From Streptomyces sp. MUM 178J (GTDB lineage Bacteria; Actinomycetota; Actinomycetes; Streptomycetales; Streptomycetaceae): a stretch of DNA of 64,000 nucleotides. The position numbers were made by a program, and so were the translations under genes. The stretch is from NCBI RefSeq assembly GCF_022414575.1, contig NZ_JADWYQ010000019.1, positions 44,902-108,901 on the forward strand. Direction: 5' to 3'. This document shows positions 54,398-62,974 of the stretch, one piece after another (the first letter of the stretch is position 1; every line of letters begins with the position of its first letter). Below the pieces are notes generated by a model. The model saw only the letters and a list, made by a program, of their open reading frames with translations. It did not search any database and had not been told where the DNA came from.

Positions 54398-55104
54398 CCG
54401 CGCCCGCCTGGCAGGCCGACCCGTACGCCGAAGCGCTGCGCACCGGCCGTGGCCCGCTGTATCTGCGGCGGGCCGACGGCTGGCTGCTGCCGCTGGAGGT
54501 GGAACGGTGGTGCGCGGCCCCGGACGCCGCGGACCTCACCGTGCTGCGCCGCTGCCGGGGCACGGTCCTGGACATCGGCTGCGGCCCCGGGCGGCTGGTC
54601 GCCGCGCTCGCGGAGCTGGGCCGGCCGACGCTGGGCATCGACATCTCCGCGGAGGCGGTGGAGCGCACGGTGAGTCTCGGCGGCAGCGCGCTGCGCCGGT
54701 CGGTCTTCGACCCTCTGCCGAGGGAGGGCGGTTGGGGCACCGCCCTCCTGATCGACGGCAACATCGGAATCGGCGGCGACCCTCGGGCCCTCCTCGAGCG
54801 GGTGGCCTCACTCCTCGCGCCCGACGGGGTGCTGCTCGTGGAGACGGCCGCCCAGGATGTGGACGAACGCGCCCAGGTCCACGTCTACGACGGCGGCCGC
54901 GCCCAGGGCGCCGCCTTCCCCTGGGCCCGCGTGGGCGCCCCGGCGCTGCTCCGCCACGCCCGTGAGGCGGGGTGGGCGACCCCGCCGGAATACCGGGTGG
55001 ACCGGTGGGCGGTGGGCGGCCGGGCGTTCCTGGCGCTGCGACGGGCGTCCCGGACCGGGGCCCCTGTCCCCGGTCCCCCGCGTCGGAGGGAGCCGCAGGA
55101 CTGA
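54394..55104 (+). CDS. Class I SAM-dependent methyltransferase
   Basis: A 236-residue methyltransferase. Motif I is VLDIGCGPGRLVAALAELG near residue 65, followed by LGIDISAEAVERTV, and the later DGVLLVETA near 150. It opens with PAWQADPYAEALRTGRGPLY, an N-terminal pattern seen in operons of this type. The ATG overlaps the stop of the DUF2064 gene (ATGA). It would methylate the operon's glycosylated product or a lipid intermediate (inference). Confidence 0.85.
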   Translation: MTAPAWQADPYAEALRTGRGPLYLRRADGWLLPLEVERWCAAPDAADLTVLRRCRGTVLDIGCGPGRLVAALAELGRPTLGIDISAEAVERTVSLGGSALRRSVFDPLPREGGWGTALLIDGNIGIGGDPRALLERVASLLAPDGVLLVETAAQDVDERAQVHVYDGGRAQGAAFPWARVGAPALLRHAREAGWATPPEYRVDRWAVGGRAFLALRRASRTGAPVPGPPRRREPQD

Positions 55105-55548
55105 CGCCCCGCTCCCCAGGGGGCGTCGGCTTCGCGCCGCGAGAACCGGGCCGTGATGAGAGCGGCCGTGGACCGGCACGCGGGAGCGGCCGCCCCGGAC
55201 CACGACGCCGGCGCAGCCCGCAGGGACGCCCCGTCGCACGGGCAGTGGACGACGAGCCCGGGAGGTGCCCTCGGACTGGCACGCGGATCCGGTCGGACAG
55301 GGGGACACCGGTTCACCTGGCCGGGGGGCGCCGCCCCGGACCCTGCTCCTCAATCGCCGGAGGGACCGAGAATCTCCAGCCCGTCCGGGGAAGGCGGTCA
55401 GGGGGACGGACGACTCGGCCGAAGGGCACACAGGGGGTGGGGTCCTGCCGCGGCAGGCCACCGCCCGGCGCCGGGGCGGCGCCACCCGTCTGAGGGTGTG
55501 GAGTCCTGTCCCGCATGGAACAGGCGGGCGCGTGGAGAGCGCACCATG
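55105..55548. other. 444-bp convergent gap with repeat fragments
   Basis: No gene is called. It contains a fragment of the dispersed repeat (TCCTCAATCGCCGGAGG near 55350 and CAGCCCGTCCGG near 55382) and a CCTGCCGCGGCAGG palindrome (55444-55457). Overlapping frames here have no family similarity and read as shadows. Confidence 0.5.
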
Positions 55549-55977
55549 TCACTGGCCGCGGCGGAGACGGGGAGTGCGGAGCCAGGAGGGGCGGCGGGGA
55601 CGGCGGCCCCGCAGGGCGCGGGCCGTCAGGACAAGGGCCGTGACGACGGCGATCGCCGCCATGGCGAGCAGCCAGTTGCGGGGGTAGTCCAGCGGCAGCA
55701 CCGACGGGTTGCGCCGGACCGGGGCCAGCATCGGCGGGAGCGCGATCGCCGTCAGCGCGGCCGCGACGATCAGCGCCCCGCGGACCAGCCCGCGCGCCGG
55801 GACGCTCGCCACGAGCAGCCCCACGGTCAGCACGAACGGCGCGATGAGGCCGTCGTGGAGCACGATCGCCCCGGCCAGCCACACCGCTACCTCCGACAGC
55901 TCGCCGCCTGTCCACAGCAGCCGCCCGCCGATCGCGATCAGCAGGACGCCGAACGCGCCCACGGCGTACCGCACCAT
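55549..55977 (-). CDS. Small integral membrane protein
   Basis: A 142-residue membrane protein I do not recognise. Hydrophobic segments lie at about 2-20 (YAVGAFGVLLIAIGGRLLW), 30-60, 70-88 (GALIVAAALTAIALPPMLA) and 100-118 (NWLLAMAAIAVVTALVL). The cytoplasmic tail is strongly basic (RALRGRRPRRPSWLRTPRLRRGQ). Its ATG overlaps the stop of the molybdopterin oxidoreductase by one base (TGATG), so it is coupled and may be a membrane partner of that enzyme. Confidence 0.72.
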   Translation of the reverse strand: MVRYAVGAFGVLLIAIGGRLLWTGGELSEVAVWLAGAIVLHDGLIAPFVLTVGLLVASVPARGLVRGALIVAAALTAIALPPMLAPVRRNPSVLPLDYPRNWLLAMAAIAVVTALVLTARALRGRRPRRPSWLRTPRLRRGQ

Positions 55978-57227
55978 CAGATGATCTCCATTCTGGCGAC
56001 CCACTTGGTCTGCCATACGCCGGGCCGGTTGGGCGCGATGACACGGGCCGGGAAGCCGTGGTCCAGGGAGAGGACCTGGCCGTTGAGACGCAGGGCCAGC
56101 AGGGTCAGCGGGTCCTCCGTGTAGCCTCCGCCCATCTCCATCACCCGGTAGGCGCCGCGCCGCTCCATGGAGACGACCCGGACGAGCGAGTCGGGACGGC
56201 CTCCGGCGCGGGCGACCAGGTCGCGCATGCGGACGCCGCTCCAGGTGGCGTACTTGCTCCAGCCCTCCACACAGGCGATCGGCAGCCGCACGGTGTGCTG
56301 GGCCATGGCGGCGAGTTCGTCGAGGGTCAGCTCGTAGCTGTCGCGGCCCAGCACGGTCAGCCGGTATCCGGACAGGTCTCGGCCGACCATCCCGGCCTGG
56401 GCCGCGGAGCGGTTGACGGGCAGGCCCTGTTCCCCGTAGTCGGGGTCTCGCGGTGCGAAGAGGATGAGGCTCTTGAGCGGGGTGACGGTCTGGCCGACGG
56501 TGGTCACGGTGACCGCGCCGACCGCGGCCGACACGCCCATCAGCAGGGACCGCCGGTCCGGACCGTCCGCCGCCAGCAGCTCCAGCGTGCCGGGCGACTG
56601 CCGACTCCAGTGCGCCTTGATCTCCGGGTACTTGACGGCGATGTGCAGCACCAGTGAACCGAACACGACCCATGCGACCGCGAAGTGCACGGGCACGAAC
56701 GAGAACGGCCAGGGGTACCACTGGATGATGTTCAGCAGCCCGGTGAGCAGCTGGAACACCGTCGCCGCGACGAGCACCGCGATGGAGAGCCGCTCCAGCG
56801 CGTGCCGCACGGAGCTGACCGGCGGCCAGACGAACAGTCTCGGGTAGACGGTCCACAGCTTGGCGAACAGCAGGGGGATCGCGGCGATGCCGCTGGCGAC
56901 GTGGATGCCCTGGGTGAGCCGGTAGCCCCATACGGGCCTGCTGGGCAGCACCCCGGCGAGCCAGTCGGGCGGCCGCTGCACATAGTGGCTGAGGAACCCG
57001 GTGAGGAAGCACAGGGCGATCAGCACGCCCAGCCAGCGGCCGATCACCGTGGCGGTGCGCGGATCGTGCAGCCGCCCTTTGAACTCCGGCAGCGGCGGCT
57101 TCGGCAAGCGCGGCTTCGGCAGGCGGGGCCTCGGCAGTTTCACCGAGGGGAGCCGCAGCGACGGCATGTGCAGCGACGGCTTGGGCAGCCGGAAGCGCGG
57201 GGGCCAGGGGAGCCGTGGGGTCCTCAT
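55977..57227 (-). CDS. Membrane molybdopterin-dependent oxidoreductase
   Basis: A 416-residue fusion. Residues 1-45 are a proline-rich repeat (LPKP, MPSLRLPS, LPRPRLPKP units). Next is a cytochrome-b561-like membrane domain of about four helices (60-215) with histidines suited to heme ligation (SHYVQ, GIHVASG, VHFAVAW, VLHIAVK). A sulfite-oxidase-type Moco domain (about 235-416) carries the molybdenum cysteine in PIACVEGWSKYATWSGV and ends with LDHGFPARVIAPNRPGVWQ. Substrate unknown. I use ATG 57227; ATG 57239 is an alternative. It is coupled to the small membrane protein and diverges from the GT-C-like gene. Confidence 0.85.
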   Translation of the reverse strand: MRTPRLPWPPRFRLPKPSLHMPSLRLPSVKLPRPRLPKPRLPKPPLPEFKGRLHDPRTATVIGRWLGVLIALCFLTGFLSHYVQRPPDWLAGVLPSRPVWGYRLTQGIHVASGIAAIPLLFAKLWTVYPRLFVWPPVSSVRHALERLSIAVLVAATVFQLLTGLLNIIQWYPWPFSFVPVHFAVAWVVFGSLVLHIAVKYPEIKAHWSRQSPGTLELLAADGPDRRSLLMGVSAAVGAVTVTTVGQTVTPLKSLILFAPRDPDYGEQGLPVNRSAAQAGMVGRDLSGYRLTVLGRDSYELTLDELAAMAQHTVRLPIACVEGWSKYATWSGVRMRDLVARAGGRPDSLVRVVSMERRGAYRVMEMGGGYTEDPLTLLALRLNGQVLSLDHGFPARVIAPNRPGVWQTKWVARMEII

Positions 57228-57335
57228 GTCCTCCACCATCCCCCCGGCGGGCTCCTCCCGGGGGGCGCGACACCTTACGGAATGCGGACGTCGCGTGCCG
57301 CGTCGCTCTCCCCGCCCGCCCCGGATGCCAGGCTG

Positions 57336-58775
57336 ATGCCTGTGATCAATCCGCGTACCCTCGCCGCCGGAGGGCTGCTGGCGGCCCTGACCGCCGTCGT
57401 CGCCCTGACCGTGCGCAAGGACGGCTATGTCTCCGACCCCGTGGGGCTGGCCTGGTGGTATGCCGCCTGCTGGGCGCTGTTCGCCGTGGCCGTGTTCGCG
57501 GTGCGGAAGGTTCCGGTACGCCAGGCGGCGGTGCTCATCGCGGCCGGGGGCGTCGCGGTCGCGGCGACCGGGCTGCTGGCTCCCCCGCGGACCAGCACGG
57601 ACTCGTTCCGCTATGCGTGGGACGGCCGGGTGCAGGCCGCCGGGATCTCCCCGTACGATCATCCGCCCGCCGCGCCGGAGCTGGCGAAGCTGCGCGACGA
57701 CTGGCTGTTCCCCGCAGGCGACGCCTGCGGGCTTCCGGAGCGAGTGGAGATTCCGGGGCCGAAGGGCGAACGGCACTGCACCCGGATGAACCGGCCGCAG
57801 GTTCACACGATCTATCCGCCGGTGGCGGAGGGCTACTTTCTGCTGGTGCACGGGCTGTCCCCGGACGGCTCCCGGCACAAGGGGCTCCAGATCGGCGGGG
57901 TCGCGCTGTCGGCCGGTGTGACGGCGGTCCTGCTGCTGGTCCTGCGGCGGCGCGGCGATCCCCGTCTCGCCGCGCTGTGGGCGTGGTGCCCGATCGTGCC
58001 GATCGAGGCGGTCAACAACGCCCATGTGGACGTCCTGGGGGTGCTGTTGGCGGTGGCCGGTCTGGCGCTGGTCGCGGAGCGGCGCGCCGCGGGCGGGGCG
58101 CTGCTCGGCGCGGCGGTCGCGGCCAAGCTGATGCCGGCCGTGGTGCTGCCCGGCGCACTGGCGGGCGTGCGGCGGGTGCGTGACGCGGCCGTCGTGCTGG
58201 GGCCCGCCGCCGCGGTGACGGCGTTCGCCTATCTGCCGTATCTGCTGGTTTCGAACAGCTCCGTGCTGGGCTATCTCGGCGGCTATACGGAGGAAGAGGG
58301 GTATGACGACCCCTCGGCCCGTCAGCGGTACGCGCTGCTGCGTCTGGTGCTGCCGGACGACTGGGCTCTGCCCACGCTGGTCGCGGGGGTGCTCGCGGTC
58401 GTGGCGCATGTGCTGCTGCGCGGGGACCCGGAGCGCCCGTGGAGCGGGGCCCTGACGGTGACGGGTGCGGCCTTTCTGCTCGCCACCCCGGGCTACTCGT
58501 GGTACGCGCTGCTGCTGGCCGCCCTGGTGGCGCTGGACGGGCGCTGGGAGTGGCTGGCGGTGGCCGCCGCCGGGGCGGCGAAGTACGTCACGGGCAACTC
58601 GGATGCGGATGCGCAGGTGATGAGTGCCACGGCGTACGGGGTCGCGGCCGGGATCGTGCTCGCGGCAGGGGCGGCGCGCCGTGCGGGGCGGGCGCGTCGG
58701 CAGGCCCGTGCCGGGGGCGCGGCGGGCGACGGGGAACGGGCGGAGCTGTCGTCGGCGGGATCCGCCGCACATTGA
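57336..58775 (+). CDS. GT-C-type integral membrane glycosyltransferase
   Basis: A 479-residue polytopic membrane protein with about ten helices, resembling DUF2029/GT87-like and bacterial mannosyltransferase families. The first extracytoplasmic loop carries the acidic signature TDSFRYAWDGRVQAAGISPY near residue 90, typical of polyprenyl-phosphate-sugar-using GT-C enzymes, and a Cys pair (DACGLPE, ERHCTRM). It should move a sugar from a polyprenyl phosphate to an acceptor outside the membrane. The GT2 gene at 53.1 kb could make that donor. The tail is Ala/Gly/Arg-rich. Confidence 0.78.
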   Translation: MPVINPRTLAAGGLLAALTAVVALTVRKDGYVSDPVGLAWWYAACWALFAVAVFAVRKVPVRQAAVLIAAGGVAVAATGLLAPPRTSTDSFRYAWDGRVQAAGISPYDHPPAAPELAKLRDDWLFPAGDACGLPERVEIPGPKGERHCTRMNRPQVHTIYPPVAEGYFLLVHGLSPDGSRHKGLQIGGVALSAGVTAVLLLVLRRRGDPRLAALWAWCPIVPIEAVNNAHVDVLGVLLAVAGLALVAERRAAGGALLGAAVAAKLMPAVVLPGALAGVRRVRDAAVVLGPAAAVTAFAYLPYLLVSNSSVLGYLGGYTEEEGYDDPSARQRYALLRLVLPDDWALPTLVAGVLAVVAHVLLRGDPERPWSGALTVTGAAFLLATPGYSWYALLLAALVALDGRWEWLAVAAAGAAKYVTGNSDADAQVMSATAYGVAAGIVLAAGAARRAGRARRQARAGGAAGDGERAELSSAGSAAH

Positions 58776-59263
58776 GCCGCCGACCGTTGAGCCGCCCACC
58801 GTTGACCGCCGCCCTGAACCATCGGGCGGCTGTGCCCGGCGGAGCCCGGCCGTCGAGCGGGGCACGCCTGCCCGGAGCCGGTACGGCCGGAGCCCGGCGC
58901 ACACCGCCGCGGTCCGACGCGCCAGGCGGACGCTCGGCCGTCGAACGCACCGGACCGCGGACCGCGGCGCGCAGAGCCCGTGGCCCGGGCAACGTGAGCG
59001 TGGCAGACATGACCGCGGCCGTACGGCAACCTCGGCGCGAGAGGCGGCCGTCGAGCGGGCCCGGGATCGGCGTGCACGGCCGCCGTCCCCGACGGTCGGG
59101 GCAGTGCGGCGGACGCGTTCGTCGCGCCCGGGCGCGACGGGCCCGTCACGCCCGGCGCCGCGGCGCGGGCGGGCGCAGCCCCGCATGCTTCCGGACAGCG
59201 GCCCCGCACAGGCGACATCGGTGTCTTTACGGTCCGTTGAGCCCGGCTCTAGCCTCCGGGCCC
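58776..59263. other. 488-bp gene-free region
   Basis: Starts with a 15-bp tandem repeat (GAGCCGCCGACCGTT then GAGCCGCCCACCGTT, near 58775-58804). The middle shows no convincing ORF on either strand despite long open frames, which lack family similarity. Near the right end TTTACG and TAGCCT (59250-59255), 18 bases apart, form a likely promoter whose transcript would begin at or next to the ATG at 59264. Confidence 0.45.
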
Positions 59264-61192
59264 ATGACCTTACCCGGCATACGCCCCCGAAGAACGTCGC
59301 TGCTCGCCACCGCGGGCGCGCTCGTCGCCGCCTGTCTGCTGGGCGGCGCCCCCTCGGCCGCCGTCGCCGATGTGAAAGACACGGCCGGTCCGGTGACCGA
59401 GTCCGCGACCGTCGTCCCCGTCCAGACCACGGGGCCCGCGGACAAGCGTTTCAATCTGGTCGTCCTCGGCGACGGCTACACCTCCGACGAGATGCCCGCC
59501 TTCCGCGCCGACGTCGACGAGCATCTCCATGTGCTGTGGTCCATGGAGCCGTTCGCCTCGTACCGGTCGTACATCAATGTGTGGGCGGTGGAGGTCCCCT
59601 CCCGCGAGTCCGGCGTCGACTGCGACCCGTCCCTGGACTCGCCGCACCGCGACACGCCCCTGAACATGGGCTTCTGGGGCGGCTGCGATCCCGGGAGCGT
59701 GCAGCGGCTGCTGACGGTCGACCACGGCCCGGCGGGTGAGCTCGCCGATCTCGTGCCGGGTGCGACCCCCGCCAACCGGCAGATCCTCGCGCTCGCGAAC
59801 AGCGACACCTACGGGGGCGCGGGCGGCAGCTACGCCACCGCGTCCGGCGGCAACGCGCTCTCCGCACTGATCACCCCGCATGAGCTGGGGCACTCGCTCG
59901 GCAAGCTCCAGGACGAGTACGACTACTACCGGCGCGGGGTGCCCGGCGGCGGCTACCAGGGCGGCGAGCCGGGCTCCGCGCACCATACGCTGCTCACCGA
60001 GGAGCAGATGCGCGAGCGGCGCGCGAAATGGTGGCGCTGGCTGGGTGAGGAGAGCGAGGCCGGCGGGATCATCGGCCGTCATGAGGGCGGTCTCTACAGC
60101 ACCGAAGGGGTGTGGCGGCCCAGCCGGCACTCGGCGATGAAGACGCTGGGCTATGCCTTCGACCAGGTCGAGCGCGAGGTGCTGACGCAGAGGATCTCCG
60201 CCAAGGTGGACCTCGTCCAGGACCATACGCCCAACGCGGCCCCGATCGGCGACGACCGCACGGTCTGGGTGGAGACCCTGCATCCGCTGGGCGGTGAACT
60301 GGACGTGGTGTGGCGGCTCGACCGGCGTCCGCTGCGTACGCAGGGGGCGCGCACGGTCGATCTTCGCCGGCTGCGGCTGTCTCCCGGCAGCCATACGCTG
60401 ACCGCGACGGTGAGCGATCCGACGCCGTTCGTCCGCGACCCGGCGATCCGGCGCTCCGCCGCGCTGACCCGCACGGTCGTCTGGACGGTTGACACCTCGG
60501 TCGACACCCGTCCCGAGCCGGTGAAGTCCGCGTTCACCGGCCACACGGACACGGCGACGCCGGTGGGCGCGTCGACCGTGGTGTATGCCGACACCACCCA
60601 TCCGGTCGACCGGACGCTGTCGGTGCGCTGGGCCCTGGACGGCCGTCCGCTGGCCGACCGGGGCAACGACCGCGATCTGGATCTGGGCACGTTGCGGCTG
60701 CGGCCCGGCACACATCTGCTCACGGCCCGTGTCGCGGGCGCCGCGGCGCAGCTCAGCTGGACGGTGGACGCCTCCCCGGCGCGGGCCTCGTACCGGGTTT
60801 CGGAGCCGCTGCGCACGGTGCATCGCCCGGGCCGGCCGGTGGAGTATGTGTACGACGGCCCGTTCACGATGGCGCTTTCGGCCCGGGACGACAGGCAGGG
60901 CGCGGTGGTGCGGGAGTTCCGGGTCGACGGCGACGGATGGCAGACGTACTACGGCTGGCCGACCGACTCGAACGCCCCCTATCGCTTCACTCCGAGCGGC
61001 ACCGTCATCGACGGTCTGGTATTCGGCAAGCTCGGCAGGCATCGTGCGGTGCCGTGGGACGACGCCGCACCCGACTACGGCGCCCACACGATCGAGTACC
61101 GGACGGTGGACGCCGCGGGCAATGTCTCAGAACCGGGGACCTTCCTCGTGACGCTGCTGCCGCCGCTGCCGTACGGCCCCAAGACGCCGTAG
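59264..61192 (+). CDS. Secreted M64-family metallopeptidase, TTA codon
   Basis: A 642-residue exported peptidase of the IgA-peptidase M64 family. The Sec signal peptide ends near residue 35 (SAAVADV). The zinc motif is TPHELGHSLGKLQDEY (HExxH at 206-210, third ligand Asp217). FNLVVLGDGYTSDEMPAF near 63 and the Cys120/Cys141 pair are family-typical. The C-terminal half (about 290-640) is beta-sandwich/Ig-like and includes a final GNVSEPGTF repeat. Codon 3 is TTA (59270-59272), so bldA control is expected. TAGCCT lies eight bases before the ATG and no Shine-Dalgarno site exists, so it is probably leaderless. Confidence 0.88.
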   Translation: MTLPGIRPRRTSLLATAGALVAACLLGGAPSAAVADVKDTAGPVTESATVVPVQTTGPADKRFNLVVLGDGYTSDEMPAFRADVDEHLHVLWSMEPFASYRSYINVWAVEVPSRESGVDCDPSLDSPHRDTPLNMGFWGGCDPGSVQRLLTVDHGPAGELADLVPGATPANRQILALANSDTYGGAGGSYATASGGNALSALITPHELGHSLGKLQDEYDYYRRGVPGGGYQGGEPGSAHHTLLTEEQMRERRAKWWRWLGEESEAGGIIGRHEGGLYSTEGVWRPSRHSAMKTLGYAFDQVEREVLTQRISAKVDLVQDHTPNAAPIGDDRTVWVETLHPLGGELDVVWRLDRRPLRTQGARTVDLRRLRLSPGSHTLTATVSDPTPFVRDPAIRRSAALTRTVVWTVDTSVDTRPEPVKSAFTGHTDTATPVGASTVVYADTTHPVDRTLSVRWALDGRPLADRGNDRDLDLGTLRLRPGTHLLTARVAGAAAQLSWTVDASPARASYRVSEPLRTVHRPGRPVEYVYDGPFTMALSARDDRQGAVVREFRVDGDGWQTYYGWPTDSNAPYRFTPSGTVIDGLVFGKLGRHRAVPWDDAAPDYGAHTIEYRTVDAAGNVSEPGTFLVTLLPPLPYGPKTP

Positions 61193-61216
61193 CCGCCGGG
61201 GGCAGGCGGGGCGGCG

Positions 61217-61519
61217 TCAGCCGAGGCTCGGGGCGAGCAGGAAGTCCGCCTGCCCCGCCTTCGCCCCCTCGATGAAGGCCGCGATCTCGGAGGAGGTGTA
61301 GATCAGCGCCGGGCCGTCGGGGTCGGCGGACTGGCGTACGGCGACGCGGCCGTCCGCGAGCCTGAGCGCTTCGACGCAGTTGCCGCCGTTGCCTCCGCTC
61401 CACGGCTTCAACCAGCCCGCCTCGCCGAGTTCCGAGGCGGGCATGCCGTTGTATATGCCGTCCCGGTATGTACCGTCCCGCGCACCGTCGCGCTTCCCCT
61501 CGGCTTTGCCGTCCGTCAC
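61217..61519 (-). CDS. DUF397 protein
   Basis: A 100-residue protein of the DUF397 family, small Streptomyces proteins that pair with WhiJ-type XRE regulators and may antagonise them. The core is visible: WLKPWSGGNGGNCVEALRLA near residue 36, VRQSADPDGPALIYTSSEI near 61 and FIEGAKAGQADFL. The N-terminal 30 residues are charged and variable. It starts three bases after the XRE stop, so both are in one operon. Confidence 0.88.
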   Translation of the reverse strand: MTDGKAEGKRDGARDGTYRDGIYNGMPASELGEAGWLKPWSGGNGGNCVEALRLADGRVAVRQSADPDGPALIYTSSEIAAFIEGAKAGQADFLLAPSLG

Positions 61520-61522
61520 AGC

Positions 61523-62383
61523 TCACAGCTCCTTGCGGAGATCGCGGAGGATCTCCTTCGTACGTTGTGCAGTCGCGGCCTGGGCCGCCATGCGGTCCAT
61601 GACCTCCAGATGGGAGGCGACCTCGGGGCGGGCGTCGAGATAGACGGCTCCGGTCAGATACTCGCTGTAGACCATGTCCGGCAGTTCGGGAATGGCGAAC
61701 CGGAACAGGACGAACGGCCCATAGGTGCCGGGGTGGTGCCCGGATGCGAACTCCGCGATCTGCAAGGTGACATGGGGCAGCTGCGCCCCTTCCAGCAACC
61801 GGTCGATCTGGGCGCGCATCACGCCCGGCCCGCCGACCGGCCTGCGGAACACCGTCTCGTCCATGATCACCCAGAATCTGGGCGCGTCGGGCCGGGTGAG
61901 CAGGGACTGGCGTTCCATGCGCAGGGCCACATGCCCCTCGATCTCTTCCGGATCGGTCTGGCCCAGGGCGCCGCTGCGCATGATGGCTCGCGCGTAGTCC
62001 TCGGTCTGCAACAGACCGGGAACGTAGTGCGGTTCATACGAACGAATGAGGCTGGCCGACCCCTCCAGACTGACGTACATGCTGAACCAGTTGGGCAGCA
62101 CATCGTGGAACCGCTGCCACCAGCCGGGCTTGTTGGCCTCCTCCGCCAGCTCGACGAAGTGCCGGGCCTCCTCCTCGGGCACGCCGTACGCGCCCAGCAG
62201 CAGTTGCACATACGGGATCTTCAGGGCGACCTCGGCGGTCTCCATCCGCCGGATCGTGCCCGCCGCGACGCGCAGCACCTTCGCCGCGTCCTCGCGCCGG
62301 AGCCCTGCTCGTTCCCGCAGGTCCTGCAGGCGCTTGCCCAGGACCACCTGGCCGACGGTGGGGGCGGACCGCGGTTCGCTCAC
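61523..62383 (-). CDS. WhiJ-like XRE-family regulator (HTH_31 + DUF5753)
   Basis: A 286-residue regulator. The N-terminal XRE HTH spans about 12-70 (GKRLQDLRERAGLRREDAAK and VLRVAAGTIRRMETAEV). The DUF5753 domain covers about 95-280, with RSYEPHYVPGLLQTEDYARA, WVIMDETVFRRPVGG and FVLFRFAIPELPDMVYSEYL, all typical. This architecture with a downstream DUF397 gene and a nearby RsbW-like ATPase is the conserved WhiJ/BldB/AbaA-like arrangement tied to development and antibiotic production in Streptomyces. It diverges from the ATPase across a 27-bp palindrome, its likely operator. Confidence 0.9.
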   Translation of the reverse strand: MSEPRSAPTVGQVVLGKRLQDLRERAGLRREDAAKVLRVAAGTIRRMETAEVALKIPYVQLLLGAYGVPEEEARHFVELAEEANKPGWWQRFHDVLPNWFSMYVSLEGSASLIRSYEPHYVPGLLQTEDYARAIMRSGALGQTDPEEIEGHVALRMERQSLLTRPDAPRFWVIMDETVFRRPVGGPGVMRAQIDRLLEGAQLPHVTLQIAEFASGHHPGTYGPFVLFRFAIPELPDMVYSEYLTGAVYLDARPEVASHLEVMDRMAAQAATAQRTKEILRDLRKEL

Positions 62384-62457
62384 TTCGCGTCACCCACTTC
62401 GATCCCTCCCACGTGCTGTTGCGAGCAGTGTGCCACGGGCCCCGCGATAATGAATAT

Positions 62458-62484
62458 GCCCACTCTGAAAAATTCAGAGTGGGC
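62458..62484. promoter_or_regulatory. 27-bp perfect palindrome, XRE operator candidate
   Basis: GCCCACTCTGAA (62458-62469) and TTCAGAGTGGGC (62473-62484) are perfect complements around AAA. It lies between the divergent XRE and ATPase genes, 38 bases before the GTG of the latter, so operator function is more likely than termination. Its AT-rich centre contrasts with the surroundings. Confidence 0.75.
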
Positions 62485-62521
62485 CTTGCCAAGGTGGGCG
62501 CGGGGACGGGAGAGTGGTCAC

Positions 62522-62974
62522 GTGAACCGTGACGCGCTCACTGCCCAGCTCATGGACCCGTCCTCGGGAACCGACCACCACCGATTCGGCTTCGAGCTGC
62601 CCGCGCGCGTCGAATTCGTCGCCCGCGCCCGCACGCTGACCGGCGAACGCCTCGGCGGCTGGGGCATCGGCGGCGAAGTCCGCGACACCGCGCTGCTGAT
62701 CGTCTCCGAGCTGGTGACCAACGCGGTCGTGCACACCGGCGGCGCACTTGTCGCCTGCGAACTCCTCATGCAGGCCGAGCACTTGCGCATCACCGTCCAG
62801 GACCAGGGCGTCGCTCCCACCGGTCCGCACGTCTGCCGGGTCTCGGACGAGGAGCGCGGCCGCGGGCTGCTGCTGGTCGAATCCGTCAGCAGCGCATGGG
62901 GCACATATGCGGCGGGCACGGGAGCGGGCCGCGTCGTATGGGCCGAACTGCCCCGCGCGGCACGCTCGTGCTGA
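62522..62974 (+). CDS. RsbW-like ATP-binding protein of a WhiJ-type locus
   Basis: A 150-residue GHKL-type ATPase. N box: ALLIVSELVTNAVVHTGG near 60; G1-like VQDQGVAPTGPH near 96; G2-like EERGRGLLLVESVSSAWG near 112. It is the usual third member of XRE/DUF397 loci, where it is proposed to act as an anti-sigma-like kinase. The start is GTG 62522 with GGAGAG eight bases upstream. An in-frame ATG at 62458 would place the palindrome inside the coding sequence and is less likely. Its stop overlaps the next GTG start. Confidence 0.87.
   Translation: MNRDALTAQLMDPSSGTDHHRFGFELPARVEFVARARTLTGERLGGWGIGGEVRDTALLIVSELVTNAVVHTGGALVACELLMQAEHLRITVQDQGVAPTGPHVCRVSDEERGRGLLLVESVSSAWGTYAAGTGAGRVVWAELPRAARSC

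Noticed and set aside
58493..59218. 241-residue minus-strand ORF in the gap before the M64 peptidase
   Set aside because: It overlaps the end of the membrane transferase gene, has no domain and no ribosome binding site.
62458..62521. ATG at 62458 as the start of the ATPase gene
   Set aside because: It would put the 27-bp palindrome in coding sequence; GTG 62522 has a good Shine-Dalgarno site and starts close to the conserved domain.
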